From: Alphaproteobacteria bacterium
GTDB lineage: Bacteria > Pseudomonadota > Alphaproteobacteria > CAAGCB01 > CAG-977
Direction: 5' to 3'
Length of the DNA: 51,133 nucleotides
Assembly: GCA_024407875.1 (NCBI GenBank)
Contig: JAKSVT010000016.1
Location: forward strand, 1-51,133
The stretch's first letter is position 1. Each line of letters begins with the position of its first letter. The translations under genes and the position numbers were made by a program. The notes under the pieces were generated by a model that was given only the letters and a program-made list of their open reading frames with translations, made no database searches and was not told the origin of the DNA. This document shows positions 1-8,937 of this stretch, one piece after another.

Positions 1-124
1 TTAAATTGTCTATCCTTTGATTTTATTGACGTTCAAACTTCGAAATTAATTCAAATAGCACAAAAGCTTACAAATTAAATTGATTTATAAAAAAATTAAA
101 CTATCAAAAACAACAATAATCTCT

Positions 125-154
125 AAAAACAAAAATTCCCTAGCAGAGCTAGGG
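125..154 (-). terminator. Intrinsic terminator after tRNA-Leu
   Basis: A 7-bp perfect hairpin with a 3-nt loop (138-154, CCCTAGC/GCTAGGG) is followed on the minus strand by a run of T. It lies just 3' of the tRNA-Leu gene, the usual place for its terminator. The bases 1-124 hold no gene or structure that I can recognise. Confidence 0.85.
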
Positions 155-159
155 ATTAA

Positions 160-247
160 TGGTGCGGAAAGCGGGACTTGAACCCGCACGAGAACAAAGT
201 CTCAACAGATTTTAAGTCTGTTGTGTCTACCATTCCACCATATCCGC
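160..247 (-). tRNA. tRNA-Leu (anticodon UAA)
   Basis: The minus strand folds as a class II tRNA of 88 nt with the CCA end encoded. The acceptor stem starts GCGGATA and the D-arm carries the GGTAGAC type sequence. The anticodon stem ACAGA/TCTGT holds the loop CTTAAAA, which gives anticodon UAA. A long variable arm, as in Leu, Ser and Tyr tRNAs, follows, and then a T-arm with GTTCAAG. It decodes UUA and UUG, which should be frequent codons in an AT-rich genome. Confidence 0.95.
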
Positions 248-355
248 GACTTGACCTCTGTTATACAAGAATTACAAAAATTGTCAATAATATTTTTTAA
301 TTTTTTTATATTTTTTTATATAGTTTTATTAACAACATATATCTTTATTTTTTTA

Positions 356-393
356 ACAAAAAAAAGACTATGAAATTCTTTAATTTCACAGTC
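356..393 (-). terminator. Intrinsic terminator after tRNA-His
   Basis: A 12-bp hairpin with one mismatch (366-377 paired with 382-393, 4-nt loop) is followed on the minus strand by eight or more T residues. It sits 3' of tRNA-His and separates it from tRNA-Leu, so the two tRNAs appear to be independent transcription units. Confidence 0.85.
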
Positions 394-400
394 CTAAAAA

Positions 401-478
401 TGGGGCGAGAGATGAGACTCGAACTCACGACATCCAGATCCACAATCTGGCGCTCTAACCAACTGCGCTACACTCGCC
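401..478 (-). tRNA. tRNA-His (anticodon GUG), with G-1:C73
   Basis: A 78-nt tRNA with encoded CCA. The anticodon stem CCAGA/TCTGG frames the loop TTGTGGA, anticodon GUG. Placing T8 and A9 correctly leaves an extra 5' G (G-1) facing C73, the normal bacterial identity pair for HisRS. Members of the Rhizobiales-Rhodobacterales-Caulobacterales clade are known to lack G-1 and to have A73, so this organism lies outside that clade or kept the ancestral state. The acceptor stem has a U:U mismatch at pair 6:67 (bases 472 and 410). All other pairs are good. Confidence 0.95.
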
Positions 479-534
479 ATCGTTTAACACGTATTGATTT
501 ACATTGTTTTTATTATTATGTCAACACTTTTTCC

Positions 535-573
535 CAAAAAAATTGGCCTTCTGTTTTATAATATCAAAAGGCC
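535..573 (-). terminator. Intrinsic terminator after trpS
   Basis: On the minus strand a 9-bp stem containing one T:G wobble (573-565 paired with 553-545) is followed by AATTTTTTT. It starts only 8 bases downstream of the trpS stop codon. Confidence 0.7.
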
Positions 574-580
574 TAAATTT

Positions 581-1636
581 TTAATTTAATTTATTCTCAC
601 CAAAATAGTTAATACCCATTGCAGTTTTAACTTCTTGCATTGTTTTTGAAGCTACTTCTCTAGCTTTGATAGATCCTTTTTCCAATGTATCAAAGATATA
701 TCCTAAGTCTTTCGCGAGTTCTTCTCTTCTTTCTCTTATAGGTTTTAATTCATTTTGTAAAATTTCATTTAAGAATTTTTTGCACTTACCATCTCCTAAA
801 CCGCCACGAGTATAGTGATCTTTCATTTCTTGCAAGTTTGCATATTCAGGCAAGAATTCTGCAAAATATTCATCTTTACATAATGCATCTAAATATATAA
901 ATACAGGATTATTCTCAACATGTCCTGGATCTTCAACACGTAAATGTGTTGGATCTGTAAACATACTTTGAACTTTCTTTTTAATATCATTAGAAGAATC
1001 ACTTAAGTAAATGCAATTACCTAATGATTTACTCATTTTAGCAGCACCATCTAAACCTGGTAATCTACAACATGTGCTATTATCTGGTAAAATTGCCTTT
1101 GGTTCAACTAGGACTTCCTTATATATTGTATTAAATGAGCGTACAATTTCTCTTGCCTGTTCAATCATTGGCAATTGGTCTTCACCAACAGGAATTAAAT
1201 TAGCTTTAAATGCTGTAATATCTGCAGCTTGACTAATTGGATATGTAAAAAATCCAACAGGAATACTTGTATTAAACCCACGCATTTGAATTTCATTTTT
1301 TACAGTTGGATTTCTTTGTAAACGGGAAACTGTAACTAAATTCATATAATAAAATGATAATTCACACAATTCAGGAATTTGAGATTGAATGTAAATTGTA
1401 ACTTTGTTTGGATCTAAACCACAAGCCATATAATCTAAAGCAACTTCAGAAATATTATTTCTAACTTTATTAATGTCATCAAAATTATCTGTCAATGCTT
1501 GAGCATCAGCAATCATAACATAAATATCTTTATACTTACCGCTATTTTGCATTTCAACGCGGCGTTTTAAAGATCCTAAATAGTGGCCTAAATGTAACTT
1601 TCCAGTCGGACGGTCACCTGTTAACACTATATCCAT
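581..1636 (-). CDS. trpS: Tryptophanyl-tRNA synthetase
   Basis: Class Ic aminoacyl-tRNA synthetase that charges tRNA-Trp with tryptophan in the cytoplasm. The HIGH-type motif appears as HLGH near residue 16 in the context [11 protein letters not shown], and the KMSKS loop is complete ([10 protein letters not shown]). The ~350-residue length and the [11 protein letters not shown] start match a TrpRS subtype common in Firmicutes and Bacteroidetes rather than the 330-residue E. coli form. That suggests an old transfer, but this is judged by eye only. The frame opens with a GTG at 1645. I prefer the ATG at 1636 because AAGGG lies 8 bases before it and the protein then starts at the usual point. 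ettA lies just upstream on the same strand, ~20 bases away, so the two are probably co-transcribed. Confidence 0.95.
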   Translation of the reverse strand: MDIVLTGDRPTGKLHLGHYLGSLKRRVEMQNSGKYKDIYVMIADAQALTDNFDDINKVRNNISEVALDYMACGLDPNKVTIYIQSQIPELCELSFYYMNLVTVSRLQRNPTVKNEIQMRGFNTSIPVGFFTYPISQAADITAFKANLIPVGEDQLPMIEQAREIVRSFNTIYKEVLVEPKAILPDNSTCCRLPGLDGAAKMSKSLGNCIYLSDSSNDIKKKVQSMFTDPTHLRVEDPGHVENNPVFIYLDALCKDEYFAEFLPEYANLQEMKDHYTRGGLGDGKCKKFLNEILQNELKPIRERREELAKDLGYIFDTLEKGSIKAREVASKTMQEVKTAMGINYFGENKLN

Positions 1637-1654
1637 AACATTCACCCTTAATAA

Positions 1655-3337
1655 TTATTTACGTACCAATGGTTTGTATTTTACTCTATGAGGTTGATCT
1701 GCTTCAGCACCTAAACGGCGTTTTTTATCAGCTTCATATTCTTCATAGTTTCCTTCAAACCATTCTACATGACTATCACCTTCAAAAGCCAAAATATGTG
1801 TAGCAATTCTATCTAAGAACCATCTATCATGTGATGTTACAACTGCACATCCAGGAAAAGCTAACAAAGCTTTTTCCAAAGCTCTTAATGTATCAACATC
1901 TAAATCGTTTGTAGGTTCGTCGAGCAAAATAACATTAGCACCAGACTTTAACATCTTTGCCATATGAACACGATTACGCTCACCACCAGATAACAAACCT
2001 ACTTTCTTTTGTTGATCTGTACCTTTAAAGTTAAATTGTCCTACATAAGCACGAGATGGCATTTTTCTCTTACCCAACATAACTTCATCATTACCGTCAG
2101 ATATTTCTTCCCAAACAGTTTTATTTGGATCTAATTCATCACGTGTTTGATCTACATAACCTAACTGAACCGTATCACCAATTCTAAAATCACCACTATC
2201 AGGTTTTTCTTGTCCTGTTATCATTTTCATTAAAGTTGTTTTACCAACACCATTTGGTCCGATAACACCAACAATTCCTCCTGGAGGCAACTTAAATGTT
2301 AAATCGTCAATCAATAATCTATCACCAAATCCTTTTGATAAGTTTTTAGCTTCGATTACTAAATCACCTAGTCTTGGGCAAGGAGGTATAACAATTTGAG
2401 CTGTTTCAACTGTTTGTTTATCAGCTTCTTGGACCAATGCATCAAATGCTTGAATACGAGCTTTAGATTTTGCTTGTCTTGCTTTTGGTGATTGTCTAAT
2501 CCATTCCAATTCTTCCTTAATTGTTTTTTGACGAGCACTTTCCTCTTTAGCTTCTTGAGCTAAACGTTTTTCTTTTTGCTCCAACCATGAAGAATAATTA
2601 CCTTCATAAGGAATGCCTTCACCACGATCTAATTCCAAAATCCAGCCTGTAACATTATCCAAGAAGTATCTATCGTGAGTTACCATAACAACAGTTCCTT
2701 CATAATCATGTAAGAATTGTTGTAACCAAGCAACAGATTCAGCATCCAAATGGTTAGTAGGTTCATCTAATAATAACAAATCTGGTTTTTGCAATAACAA
2801 TCTGCATAAAGCAACACGACGTTTTTCACCACCAGATAATTTTGTAACATCAGCATCTGCTGGTGGACAGCGCAAAGCATCCATAGCAATTTCAATAGTG
2901 CGTTCTAAATCCCAACCATTGCATGCATCAATTTTTTCTTGCAATTCACCTTGTTCAGCGATTAATGCATTCATTTCATCATCGCTCATTTCCTCAGCAA
3001 ACTTAGCAGAAAGTTCTTCAAAACGTTTTAATAAATCTCTTGTTTCTCCACAACCATCCATTACGTTTTCCATAACAGTTTTCTTTGGATCTAATTGTGG
3101 TTCTTGTGGTAAATAACCAACACTTGCACCTTCAGCAGCCCAAGCTTCACCATTAAATTCTGTTTCAATACCAGCCATAATTTTTAATAATGTTGATTTA
3201 CCAGCACCATTAGGACCTAATACACCAATTTTTGCTCCAGGAAAAAAAGATAACCAAATATTATTTAAAACTTTTTTTCCACCAGGATAAGTTTTAGATA
3301 AATTTTTCATTACATAAATATATTGATAAGCAACCAT
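1655..3337 (-). CDS. ettA: Energy-dependent translational throttle protein EttA (ABC-F ATPase)
   Basis: Soluble ABC-F protein of 560 residues that binds the ribosomal E site and gates entry into elongation according to ATP/ADP level. Two ATP-binding cassettes are visible. Each has a Walker A (GPNGAGKST near 42-50; GPNGVGKTT in the second half), an LSGGE signature (LSGGEKRR and LSGGERNR) and a Walker B followed by DEPTNHLD or DEPTNDLD. The linker between cassettes is charged ([13 protein letters not shown]), as in the family. There are no membrane segments. The length and the [14 protein letters not shown] start agree with EttA rather than Uup or YheS. A good ribosome site (AAGGAAAC) precedes the ATG. 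trpS follows closely. Confidence 0.95.
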   Translation of the reverse strand: MVAYQYIYVMKNLSKTYPGGKKVLNNIWLSFFPGAKIGVLGPNGAGKSTLLKIMAGIETEFNGEAWAAEGASVGYLPQEPQLDPKKTVMENVMDGCGETRDLLKRFEELSAKFAEEMSDDEMNALIAEQGELQEKIDACNGWDLERTIEIAMDALRCPPADADVTKLSGGEKRRVALCRLLLQKPDLLLLDEPTNHLDAESVAWLQQFLHDYEGTVVMVTHDRYFLDNVTGWILELDRGEGIPYEGNYSSWLEQKEKRLAQEAKEESARQKTIKEELEWIRQSPKARQAKSKARIQAFDALVQEADKQTVETAQIVIPPCPRLGDLVIEAKNLSKGFGDRLLIDDLTFKLPPGGIVGVIGPNGVGKTTLMKMITGQEKPDSGDFRIGDTVQLGYVDQTRDELDPNKTVWEEISDGNDEVMLGKRKMPSRAYVGQFNFKGTDQQKKVGLLSGGERNRVHMAKMLKSGANVILLDEPTNDLDVDTLRALEKALLAFPGCAVVTSHDRWFLDRIATHILAFEGDSHVEWFEGNYEEYEADKKRRLGAEADQPHRVKYKPLVRK

Positions 3338-3384
3338 TTATAGTTTCCTTTTTTATTTTTAATTTAATTTTTTTAATAGCTTAA

Positions 3385-3945
3385 TTAGCGATATGGGAAC
3401 ATCGCATTATAATTTATACCCTTAAATTGCGTAATCTTTGGCAATTCTAAAGCATTTGCTTTTGATATCTGTCCTTTGGAATAAATTTGTGCGTACAAAT
3501 CTTTAATTTCTTGACGATATTTATAAGGATGTGATCTTTCTAAAGCCTTAAACCAATAATAAGCTTGAAGAGTATTATATAATTCCATTCTAGGAGAAGC
3601 ATACATATAAGCTAAAATCTCTTGTGCGGCTTCATGACCTTGCATAGCTGCTGATGTTAAATATTTTTGAGCAACATATGTATTTTTTTCGTTGGCCAAA
3701 CCGTATAGATATATCATACCAATCATATAATGAGCATCTGGATTGTTTGCTTCTGTATCTTTAAAAAACAACTTTAAAGCAGCTTCATAATCACCATGTT
3801 CAAAAGCATTACAACCTCTACCAAAATTTGATAAATCTGTTGTTGAATTAAATCCTTGATCATAAAGAGCTATACAATTTGAAAGTACAAATGGAGATAA
3901 CATCATTCCAATTGTAAAAAATAATTTTTTTAAATTAGTAATCAA
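3385..3945 (-). CDS. Sel1/TPR-like repeat protein with signal peptide, possible lipoprotein
   Basis: A 186-residue exported protein of unknown role. Residues 1-24 are a signal peptide with a hydrophobic core, ending LSNC at a possible lipobox, although Asn before Cys is unusual. Helical repeats of Sel1/TPR type follow: GDYEAALKLFF, then DAHYMIGMIYLYG, then AQKYLTSAAMQGHEAAQEILAYMY. Such repeats usually mediate protein contacts. The start codon overlaps the stop of the upstream gene by 4 bases (ATGA), so the two are translationally coupled and may act together. No enzymatic motif is seen. Confidence 0.7.
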   Translation of the reverse strand: MITNLKKLFFTIGMMLSPFVLSNCIALYDQGFNSTTDLSNFGRGCNAFEHGDYEAALKLFFKDTEANNPDAHYMIGMIYLYGLANEKNTYVAQKYLTSAAMQGHEAAQEILAYMYASPRMELYNTLQAYYWFKALERSHPYKYRQEIKDLYAQIYSKGQISKANALELPKITQFKGINYNAMFPYR

Positions 3946-4556
3946 CGTGATTTTCCTTGAAGTATCTTATTTACAAAATTTGCATTTAATTTTTCATGTT
4001 TTTTTGTATCATCTAATTGGACGTTAACTTCAAAAACACGTTTTAAAACAGATCTATCCTCTTTAGTCTTCTTCATCATTTCATGCCATAAAGCCTTACG
4101 ATCTTCTGAACTCATATATGTTGTATCTAACAATACAGCTACAGGTTGTTCTTTTCCTGTAAACTTATTTTTATGAGTCATATCTAATTGTTCTAAAACA
4201 GCTTCAGCATTTTGTACTGCGCTAAATTCCCATTTTTCTCCCTTTACTGGAGATAATGGTGTTTTAACATCAAAAGGATTACCTTCACCATCATAAAAAT
4301 CAATATAAGAATCTTCAGGTCTAGTAACAGGACCTTTTATATTTCCTTTTAAATCAGCTTCGACAGCACTCATAGCTTCTCTAATAGTCTTTGGTTCTGC
4401 TTTTCCATAATGAGCAGGATCACACATGACCAAATCTTCAAAACCTGGATATGAAGTATATCTTGCAGGAACATCAGACATCTTGCAAATTTTAGATTGC
4501 TTTGCCTGCTGTCCTCCTGCATTTTCTACTCTAGATGGAGCATATAAATCTTGCAT
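3942..4556 (-). CDS. Hypothetical protein, coupled to a Sel1-like lipoprotein gene
   Basis: A 204-residue, probably soluble protein that I do not recognise. It has no signal peptide or membrane segment. The N-terminal third contains a Pro/Tyr-rich stretch (PARYTSYPGFED). The centre has an acidic stretch around FYDGEGNPFDV, and the C-terminal half is charged and helical, ending in basic residues. A good AAAGAGG ribosome site precedes the ATG. The reading frame is intact and the base usage resembles its neighbours, so it is a real gene. It overlaps the next gene by 4 bases. Together they form a two-gene unit between pepN and ettA. Confidence 0.65.
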   Translation of the reverse strand: MQDLYAPSRVENAGGQQAKQSKICKMSDVPARYTSYPGFEDLVMCDPAHYGKAEPKTIREAMSAVEADLKGNIKGPVTRPEDSYIDFYDGEGNPFDVKTPLSPVKGEKWEFSAVQNAEAVLEQLDMTHKNKFTGKEQPVAVLLDTTYMSSEDRKALWHEMMKKTKEDRSVLKRVFEVNVQLDDTKKHEKLNANFVNKILQGKSR

Positions 4557-4618
4557 AAACGACCTCTTTATTTTTTATATCATTTTATACAATAGTTCTT
4601 ATATTGTCAACAAATGCA

Positions 4619-7273
4619 CTACTTTGTTTCATCAGCCAATGCTTTTGAAACAAGTTCAAAAACATTCTTTGATAATTTTGGTTTTGCTATAATTTGTTCC
4701 AAAGCTGCTTTCATCATATTTTGACGTTTTTCATCAAATCGACGCCAACGAACCATAGGTTTAACAATATGACAAGCCATTTGTGGATTAAACTCATCTA
4801 CTTTCATTGCCATTTCTGCAGCGAATTTATAACCTGATCCATCAGCTTTATGATATTGAGGTTGATTGTATGCAAATCCTCCCATTACAGAACGTAATTT
4901 GTTTGGATTTTTCATCTCAAATGCAGGATGAAGCATTAACTTTTTAACTTGTTCCAATGCATCTTCTCTATCTGCACAAGCACAAGCAAACAACCATTTA
5001 TTTACAATACCAGCATCATGCTTATAATGTTCATAAAAATCTTCCATGATTTCATCACGCTTTGGATCTTTAGAATTTGAACATATATTCATAGCTGCTA
5101 ATTTATCTGTCATATTATTAGCTTTGTAATATTGATTTTGAACAATCTTATCATTTTCTTCAATTTCCATATTACCTAAGAAAGACAATGCCATATTCTT
5201 TAAGCTACGTTTTCCAGCATCTTGAGTTGTAAATTTATAAGGCTTTGAACTTAAATCATTTTCATTGTAAATCTTGATTAAATCTTCACGATATTTTGTA
5301 GCTAAAGTTTTTTTAACTAAAGCTCTAACAACGTGAATAGCTTCAACATCTACAACGTCCATTTTATCTGCCAAATAATTTTCCTGAGGCAAAGTAATTA
5401 ATCTTGCTTTATATGCAGGATCTACACCTTTATCTAATAAATATTTGCCCCATAATTCAACGAAAGCATTATCAACATCTGGAGTTTTATTTCCATTTTG
5501 ATAGTCTTTCATCATACGTTTCATCATTTTTACAGCATATTGTTGAGAGGCATCCCAACGATTAAATAAATCAGAATCATACATTGATTGATGAACCAAT
5601 TCGTCATCTGTATAATCATACACAAAATGAATTGGAGCTGTAAAATCACGGTTTCCTGACAAAACTGGTCTTTCTGGAACATTTACAAAAGTAAACACTT
5701 GTTCTTCTTGATCTAAAATCAATGTTCTTGAAGTACCTAAAGGTTTATCTTCTGTATCCAGTTGCAACAAAATATCATTACCTTTTTTATCAATTAATCC
5801 TATTTCAACAGGAATTACAAAAGGCAATTTTTCAGGTTGATTTAATGTTGGATTTGTATGTTGCTTTAATGTTAATCTATAAGTTTTCGCATTTTCATCA
5901 TATTCAGCATAAGCATTTACAATTGGTGTACCAGCTTGAGAATACCAACGCTTAAATTGAGTTAAATCTGTATAAGAAACATCCTCTTGACATTTAGCAA
6001 AATCATCAATTGTAACAGCTTGACCATCATGACGATTGAAGTACAACTTACAGCCATTAATAAAGCCTTCTTTGCCAAACATTCTTTCATACATACGAAT
6101 TACTTCAGCGCCTTTATCATAAACTGTTGAAGTATAGTAGTTATTAATTTCCATATAAGATTCAGGTCTTACCGAATGAGCTAAAGGACCAGCATCTTCT
6201 GGAAATTGGAATGTTCTTAAATCAAAAACATCGTTAATTCTATTTAAAGAACGATTATGCATATCACGTGAAAATTCTTGATCTCTATAAACAGTAAACC
6301 CTTCTTTTAGAGACAAATTAAACCAATCTCTTGCTGTAACTCTATCACCAGACCAGTTATGGAAATATTCGTGAGCAATAACACTTTCTACATGTGCAAA
6401 ATCTTTATCTGTACCACATTCAGGATCAACTAATGCACATGATGTATTGAAAATATTTAACCCCTTATTTTCCATTGCACCCATATTGAAATATGAAACA
6501 GCTACAATGTTAAATAAATCCAAATCATATTCACATCCGAACACATCTTCGTCCCACTTCATAGCACGTTTCAATGAATCTAATGCAAATTTTGCTTGAT
6601 GCTCAAAACCATGTTCTGTATAAATTCCGAGCTTAACTTCACGACCAGACATTGTTGTAAATGTATCATGTAAGTGAGCTAAATCACCAGCAACAACAGC
6701 AAATAAATAGCAAGGTTTTTTAAAAGGATCTATCCATGTTATTTTATGACGTCCGTCGCCCAAATCTATATCTTCTCCAGGATTACCATTTGATAATAAT
6801 ATAGGATATTGTTTACGATTCGCTATTAATGTTGTTTTGAAAGATGCCATAATATCTGGATGATCCAAATAATATGTTATTTTTCTAAAGCCTTCAGGTT
6901 CATTTTGTGTACACAACGTACCATTAGAATAATATAATCCTTCCAATGCTGTATTTGCTTTTGGATGAATTTTAGTTACAACTTCTAAAACAAAATCACA
7001 AGGAGGATTATAAATAGTTAATGATTCATCAGTTAGCTCATATGCACGTTCATCAACTAAATCGCCACTAATTTTTACGCTCAATAATTCTAAATCACGT
7101 CCATCTAAGGTTAGTACTCTACCCCCTTTTGTTACATCATAATCAGCAATGAAGTGTGTTTTTGCTGTAACAATTGTATTTTCTGCATCTAAATCGAAAG
7201 TTAAATCAATATTACGAATTTTATAATCAGGCTTTTTATAATCCTTCAAATATTTCATTTTATTTTCTGACAT
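4619..7273 (-). CDS. pepN: Aminopeptidase N (M1 family zinc metallopeptidase)
   Basis: An 884-residue cytosolic aminopeptidase that removes N-terminal residues from peptides in the last steps of protein turnover. The M1 substrate-recognition motif GAMEN is at 265-269. The zinc site HEYFH is at 301-305, and the third ligand Glu is at 324 in the NLSLKEGFT context. The length and the following sequence, including the DVSYTDLTQFKRWYSQAGTP stretch and a helical C-terminal domain, match the E. coli PepN type (about 870 residues). No signal peptide is present. A ribosome site (AAAGAGA) precedes the ATG, and the gene appears to be its own unit downstream of the DUF805 gene. Confidence 0.95.
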   Translation of the reverse strand: MSENKMKYLKDYKKPDYKIRNIDLTFDLDAENTIVTAKTHFIADYDVTKGGRVLTLDGRDLELLSVKISGDLVDERAYELTDESLTIYNPPCDFVLEVVTKIHPKANTALEGLYYSNGTLCTQNEPEGFRKITYYLDHPDIMASFKTTLIANRKQYPILLSNGNPGEDIDLGDGRHKITWIDPFKKPCYLFAVVAGDLAHLHDTFTTMSGREVKLGIYTEHGFEHQAKFALDSLKRAMKWDEDVFGCEYDLDLFNIVAVSYFNMGAMENKGLNIFNTSCALVDPECGTDKDFAHVESVIAHEYFHNWSGDRVTARDWFNLSLKEGFTVYRDQEFSRDMHNRSLNRINDVFDLRTFQFPEDAGPLAHSVRPESYMEINNYYTSTVYDKGAEVIRMYERMFGKEGFINGCKLYFNRHDGQAVTIDDFAKCQEDVSYTDLTQFKRWYSQAGTPIVNAYAEYDENAKTYRLTLKQHTNPTLNQPEKLPFVIPVEIGLIDKKGNDILLQLDTEDKPLGTSRTLILDQEEQVFTFVNVPERPVLSGNRDFTAPIHFVYDYTDDELVHQSMYDSDLFNRWDASQQYAVKMMKRMMKDYQNGNKTPDVDNAFVELWGKYLLDKGVDPAYKARLITLPQENYLADKMDVVDVEAIHVVRALVKKTLATKYREDLIKIYNENDLSSKPYKFTTQDAGKRSLKNMALSFLGNMEIEENDKIVQNQYYKANNMTDKLAAMNICSNSKDPKRDEIMEDFYEHYKHDAGIVNKWLFACACADREDALEQVKKLMLHPAFEMKNPNKLRSVMGGFAYNQPQYHKADGSGYKFAAEMAMKVDEFNPQMACHIVKPMVRWRRFDEKRQNMMKAALEQIIAKPKLSKNVFELVSKALADETK

Positions 7274-7312
7274 TATTATTCTCTTTACTTTAAAACTAAA
7301 TTTTTGAATTTA

Positions 7313-7945
7313 TTATTTCAAACGAATTGTCTTACATCCAATTGTCTTTTTTCCGTATTTATTTACACCAAATGACCCCTTTGATAAGCACAAACAAACA
7401 CAGAAGAAAGCAAACAAGCAAGCAACAATAATATAAACTGTTTCACCAATACCATTTAATAATGGAAGATTTATCAATCCTAATTGAATTAAAATTGCAG
7501 ACAAAGCTAAAAGTAATGTAATTATAATCCATACTGCACTTGCATTTGAATCATGTAATCTTTTTAAAATTACAGCATATGAAACATATGAAGCCAACAA
7601 TGTAGCGACAGCTCCTAATCCTGTTATTTTTAAAACACCTAATGCAACAGGAATAGGCATAAGAAAACAAGCTGCTAGCAACCATATTAAAAAATGGTCT
7701 CTTGATATACGTCCTCTAACGCTAAACAAGAACCAAAATAAATAATCTATCTTTGCACTTAAAGATGTTTTAACAACATATATCTCTGAAGCTTTTCCAT
7801 TTTTTACTTCAAAATCTACAACATTACCAACAAAAGCAGATCCTTGAAAAAAATCTGAAAAATCAAAAGAATATTTTACACCATCTTCACCGCGAATTAT
7901 TCCATTATCAGCTGTCCAATCTACACTTAAAATTGAGCCTTGCAT
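7313..7945 (-). CDS. Cold-shock-like N-terminal domain fused to DUF805 membrane domain
   Basis: A 210-residue inner-membrane protein. Residues 1-60 resemble a small beta-barrel of cold-shock/OB type (start MQGSILSVDWTADNGIIRGEDG, then SFDFSDF and VVDFEV). Residues 65-205 are a DUF805 domain with four hydrophobic helices and its typical features: the FSVRGRISRDHFLIW entry, the LKRLHDSN loop after the second helix, and NKYG near the end. DUF805 proteins are small membrane proteins of unknown function. Fusions with a nucleic-acid-binding-like domain are known in other bacteria. A GGGAG ribosome site precedes the start. The gene is divergent from the unknown 276-aa gene at 8106. Confidence 0.8.
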   Translation of the reverse strand: MQGSILSVDWTADNGIIRGEDGVKYSFDFSDFFQGSAFVGNVVDFEVKNGKASEIYVVKTSLSAKIDYLFWFLFSVRGRISRDHFLIWLLAACFLMPIPVALGVLKITGLGAVATLLASYVSYAVILKRLHDSNASAVWIIITLLLALSAILIQLGLINLPLLNGIGETVYIIVACLFAFFCVCLCLSKGSFGVNKYGKKTIGCKTIRLK

Positions 7946-8105
7946 AATTATCTCCCTAAAACATAAATTTCTTTAGTATTTCCATAAGTTATACCGATTT
8001 TATTAGAAAAAATCTATAATTAAAAGTTTACATAAGGCATTATTTTTAGTAAAATACTTCAAGTAATTGAAATTATATTAAAAATCAAAGGAAAAGAAGG
8101 TCTGT

Positions 8106-8936
8106 ATGCTAGACAGCCGAATAAATTTTAAAAACGAAAAATTCGTTAAAGAAAATATTGAAAATTGGCACACAGAAGATTTAATCTCAGCTGCAACAAC
8201 AGCAAAAGATTTATCTTCATTATTGAATATTATTAAATCTATTGAAAAAACAAAATCTCTAGAACTTTTAAAAACAAGAGATACTCCTGAGCATTGGATG
8301 GATTTGTATAAAGCTCATTTAATTATCGCTCAGAAATTATCAGAACTTGATCCAAAATTTACAGAACCAGATTCTACAGAACAAAATCTTTTTGATATAA
8401 TTTTATCATTATCTGTTCGTGGGGCTTTACATGAACAAATAGATTTAGATCCTGAAACTGACGGCGATGATTTAAACAAAATTATTGCTGAAGCTGATAC
8501 TCCTTCTGATTTCTATGATAAAGAAATTGAGAAGGATGATGATTTTTGTGATGCATTAGAAAAAGCAACATTCCATGATGTTCAAAAAGTTCATGCAAAA
8601 CTTGCTTTAATATTAAGCAAAAACAACAATTCCTACACTTTAAAACGTAGTAGTTTTAAATATGAAAGTGTTAAAGTTCAAACTATTAGTTTTATTGGGA
8701 AAGCTTTATTTCCTCAATTAAATAAAACAAAACATGTTATATCCAAAACGCCTTGTGGAACAGGTCGTGGTGATTGGGTTGATACACCTACTTCATATAT
8801 TTTAGCTAGATTAAATGATATTTTAACAGAAACAAAATCTCGTTTATCAATTAAATTAAGTGAATATGAAGACCATCAACAAGCAAAAAAACGCCGTCGC
8901 CAATTAATTAACAAATTAATGTTTTGGAAAAAATAA
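8106..8936 (+). CDS. Hypothetical protein, helical, basic C-terminus
   Basis: A 276-residue protein I do not recognise. It is one of the few plus-strand genes. There is no signal peptide or membrane segment. Residues 1-100 are predicted helical and residues 110-160 are strongly acidic (DPETDGDDLNKI, then EIEKDDDFCD). A Gly/Cys-containing motif TPCGTGRGDWVDTP lies near 218-231 and would be the best candidate for a conserved site. The C-terminus is basic (KKRRRQLINKL, ending FWKK). An AAGAAGG ribosome site lies 5 bases before the ATG. The glycosylase gene ends 1 base away on the other strand. Confidence 0.7.
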   Translation: MLDSRINFKNEKFVKENIENWHTEDLISAATTAKDLSSLLNIIKSIEKTKSLELLKTRDTPEHWMDLYKAHLIIAQKLSELDPKFTEPDSTEQNLFDIILSLSVRGALHEQIDLDPETDGDDLNKIIAEADTPSDFYDKEIEKDDDFCDALEKATFHDVQKVHAKLALILSKNNNSYTLKRSSFKYESVKVQTISFIGKALFPQLNKTKHVISKTPCGTGRGDWVDTPTSYILARLNDILTETKSRLSIKLSEYEDHQQAKKRRRQLINKLMFWKK

Positions 8937-8937
8937 T

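Noticed and set aside
370-561. 63-codon plus-strand reading frame
   Set aside because: It runs through tRNA-His and its terminator on the other strand and has no ribosome site.
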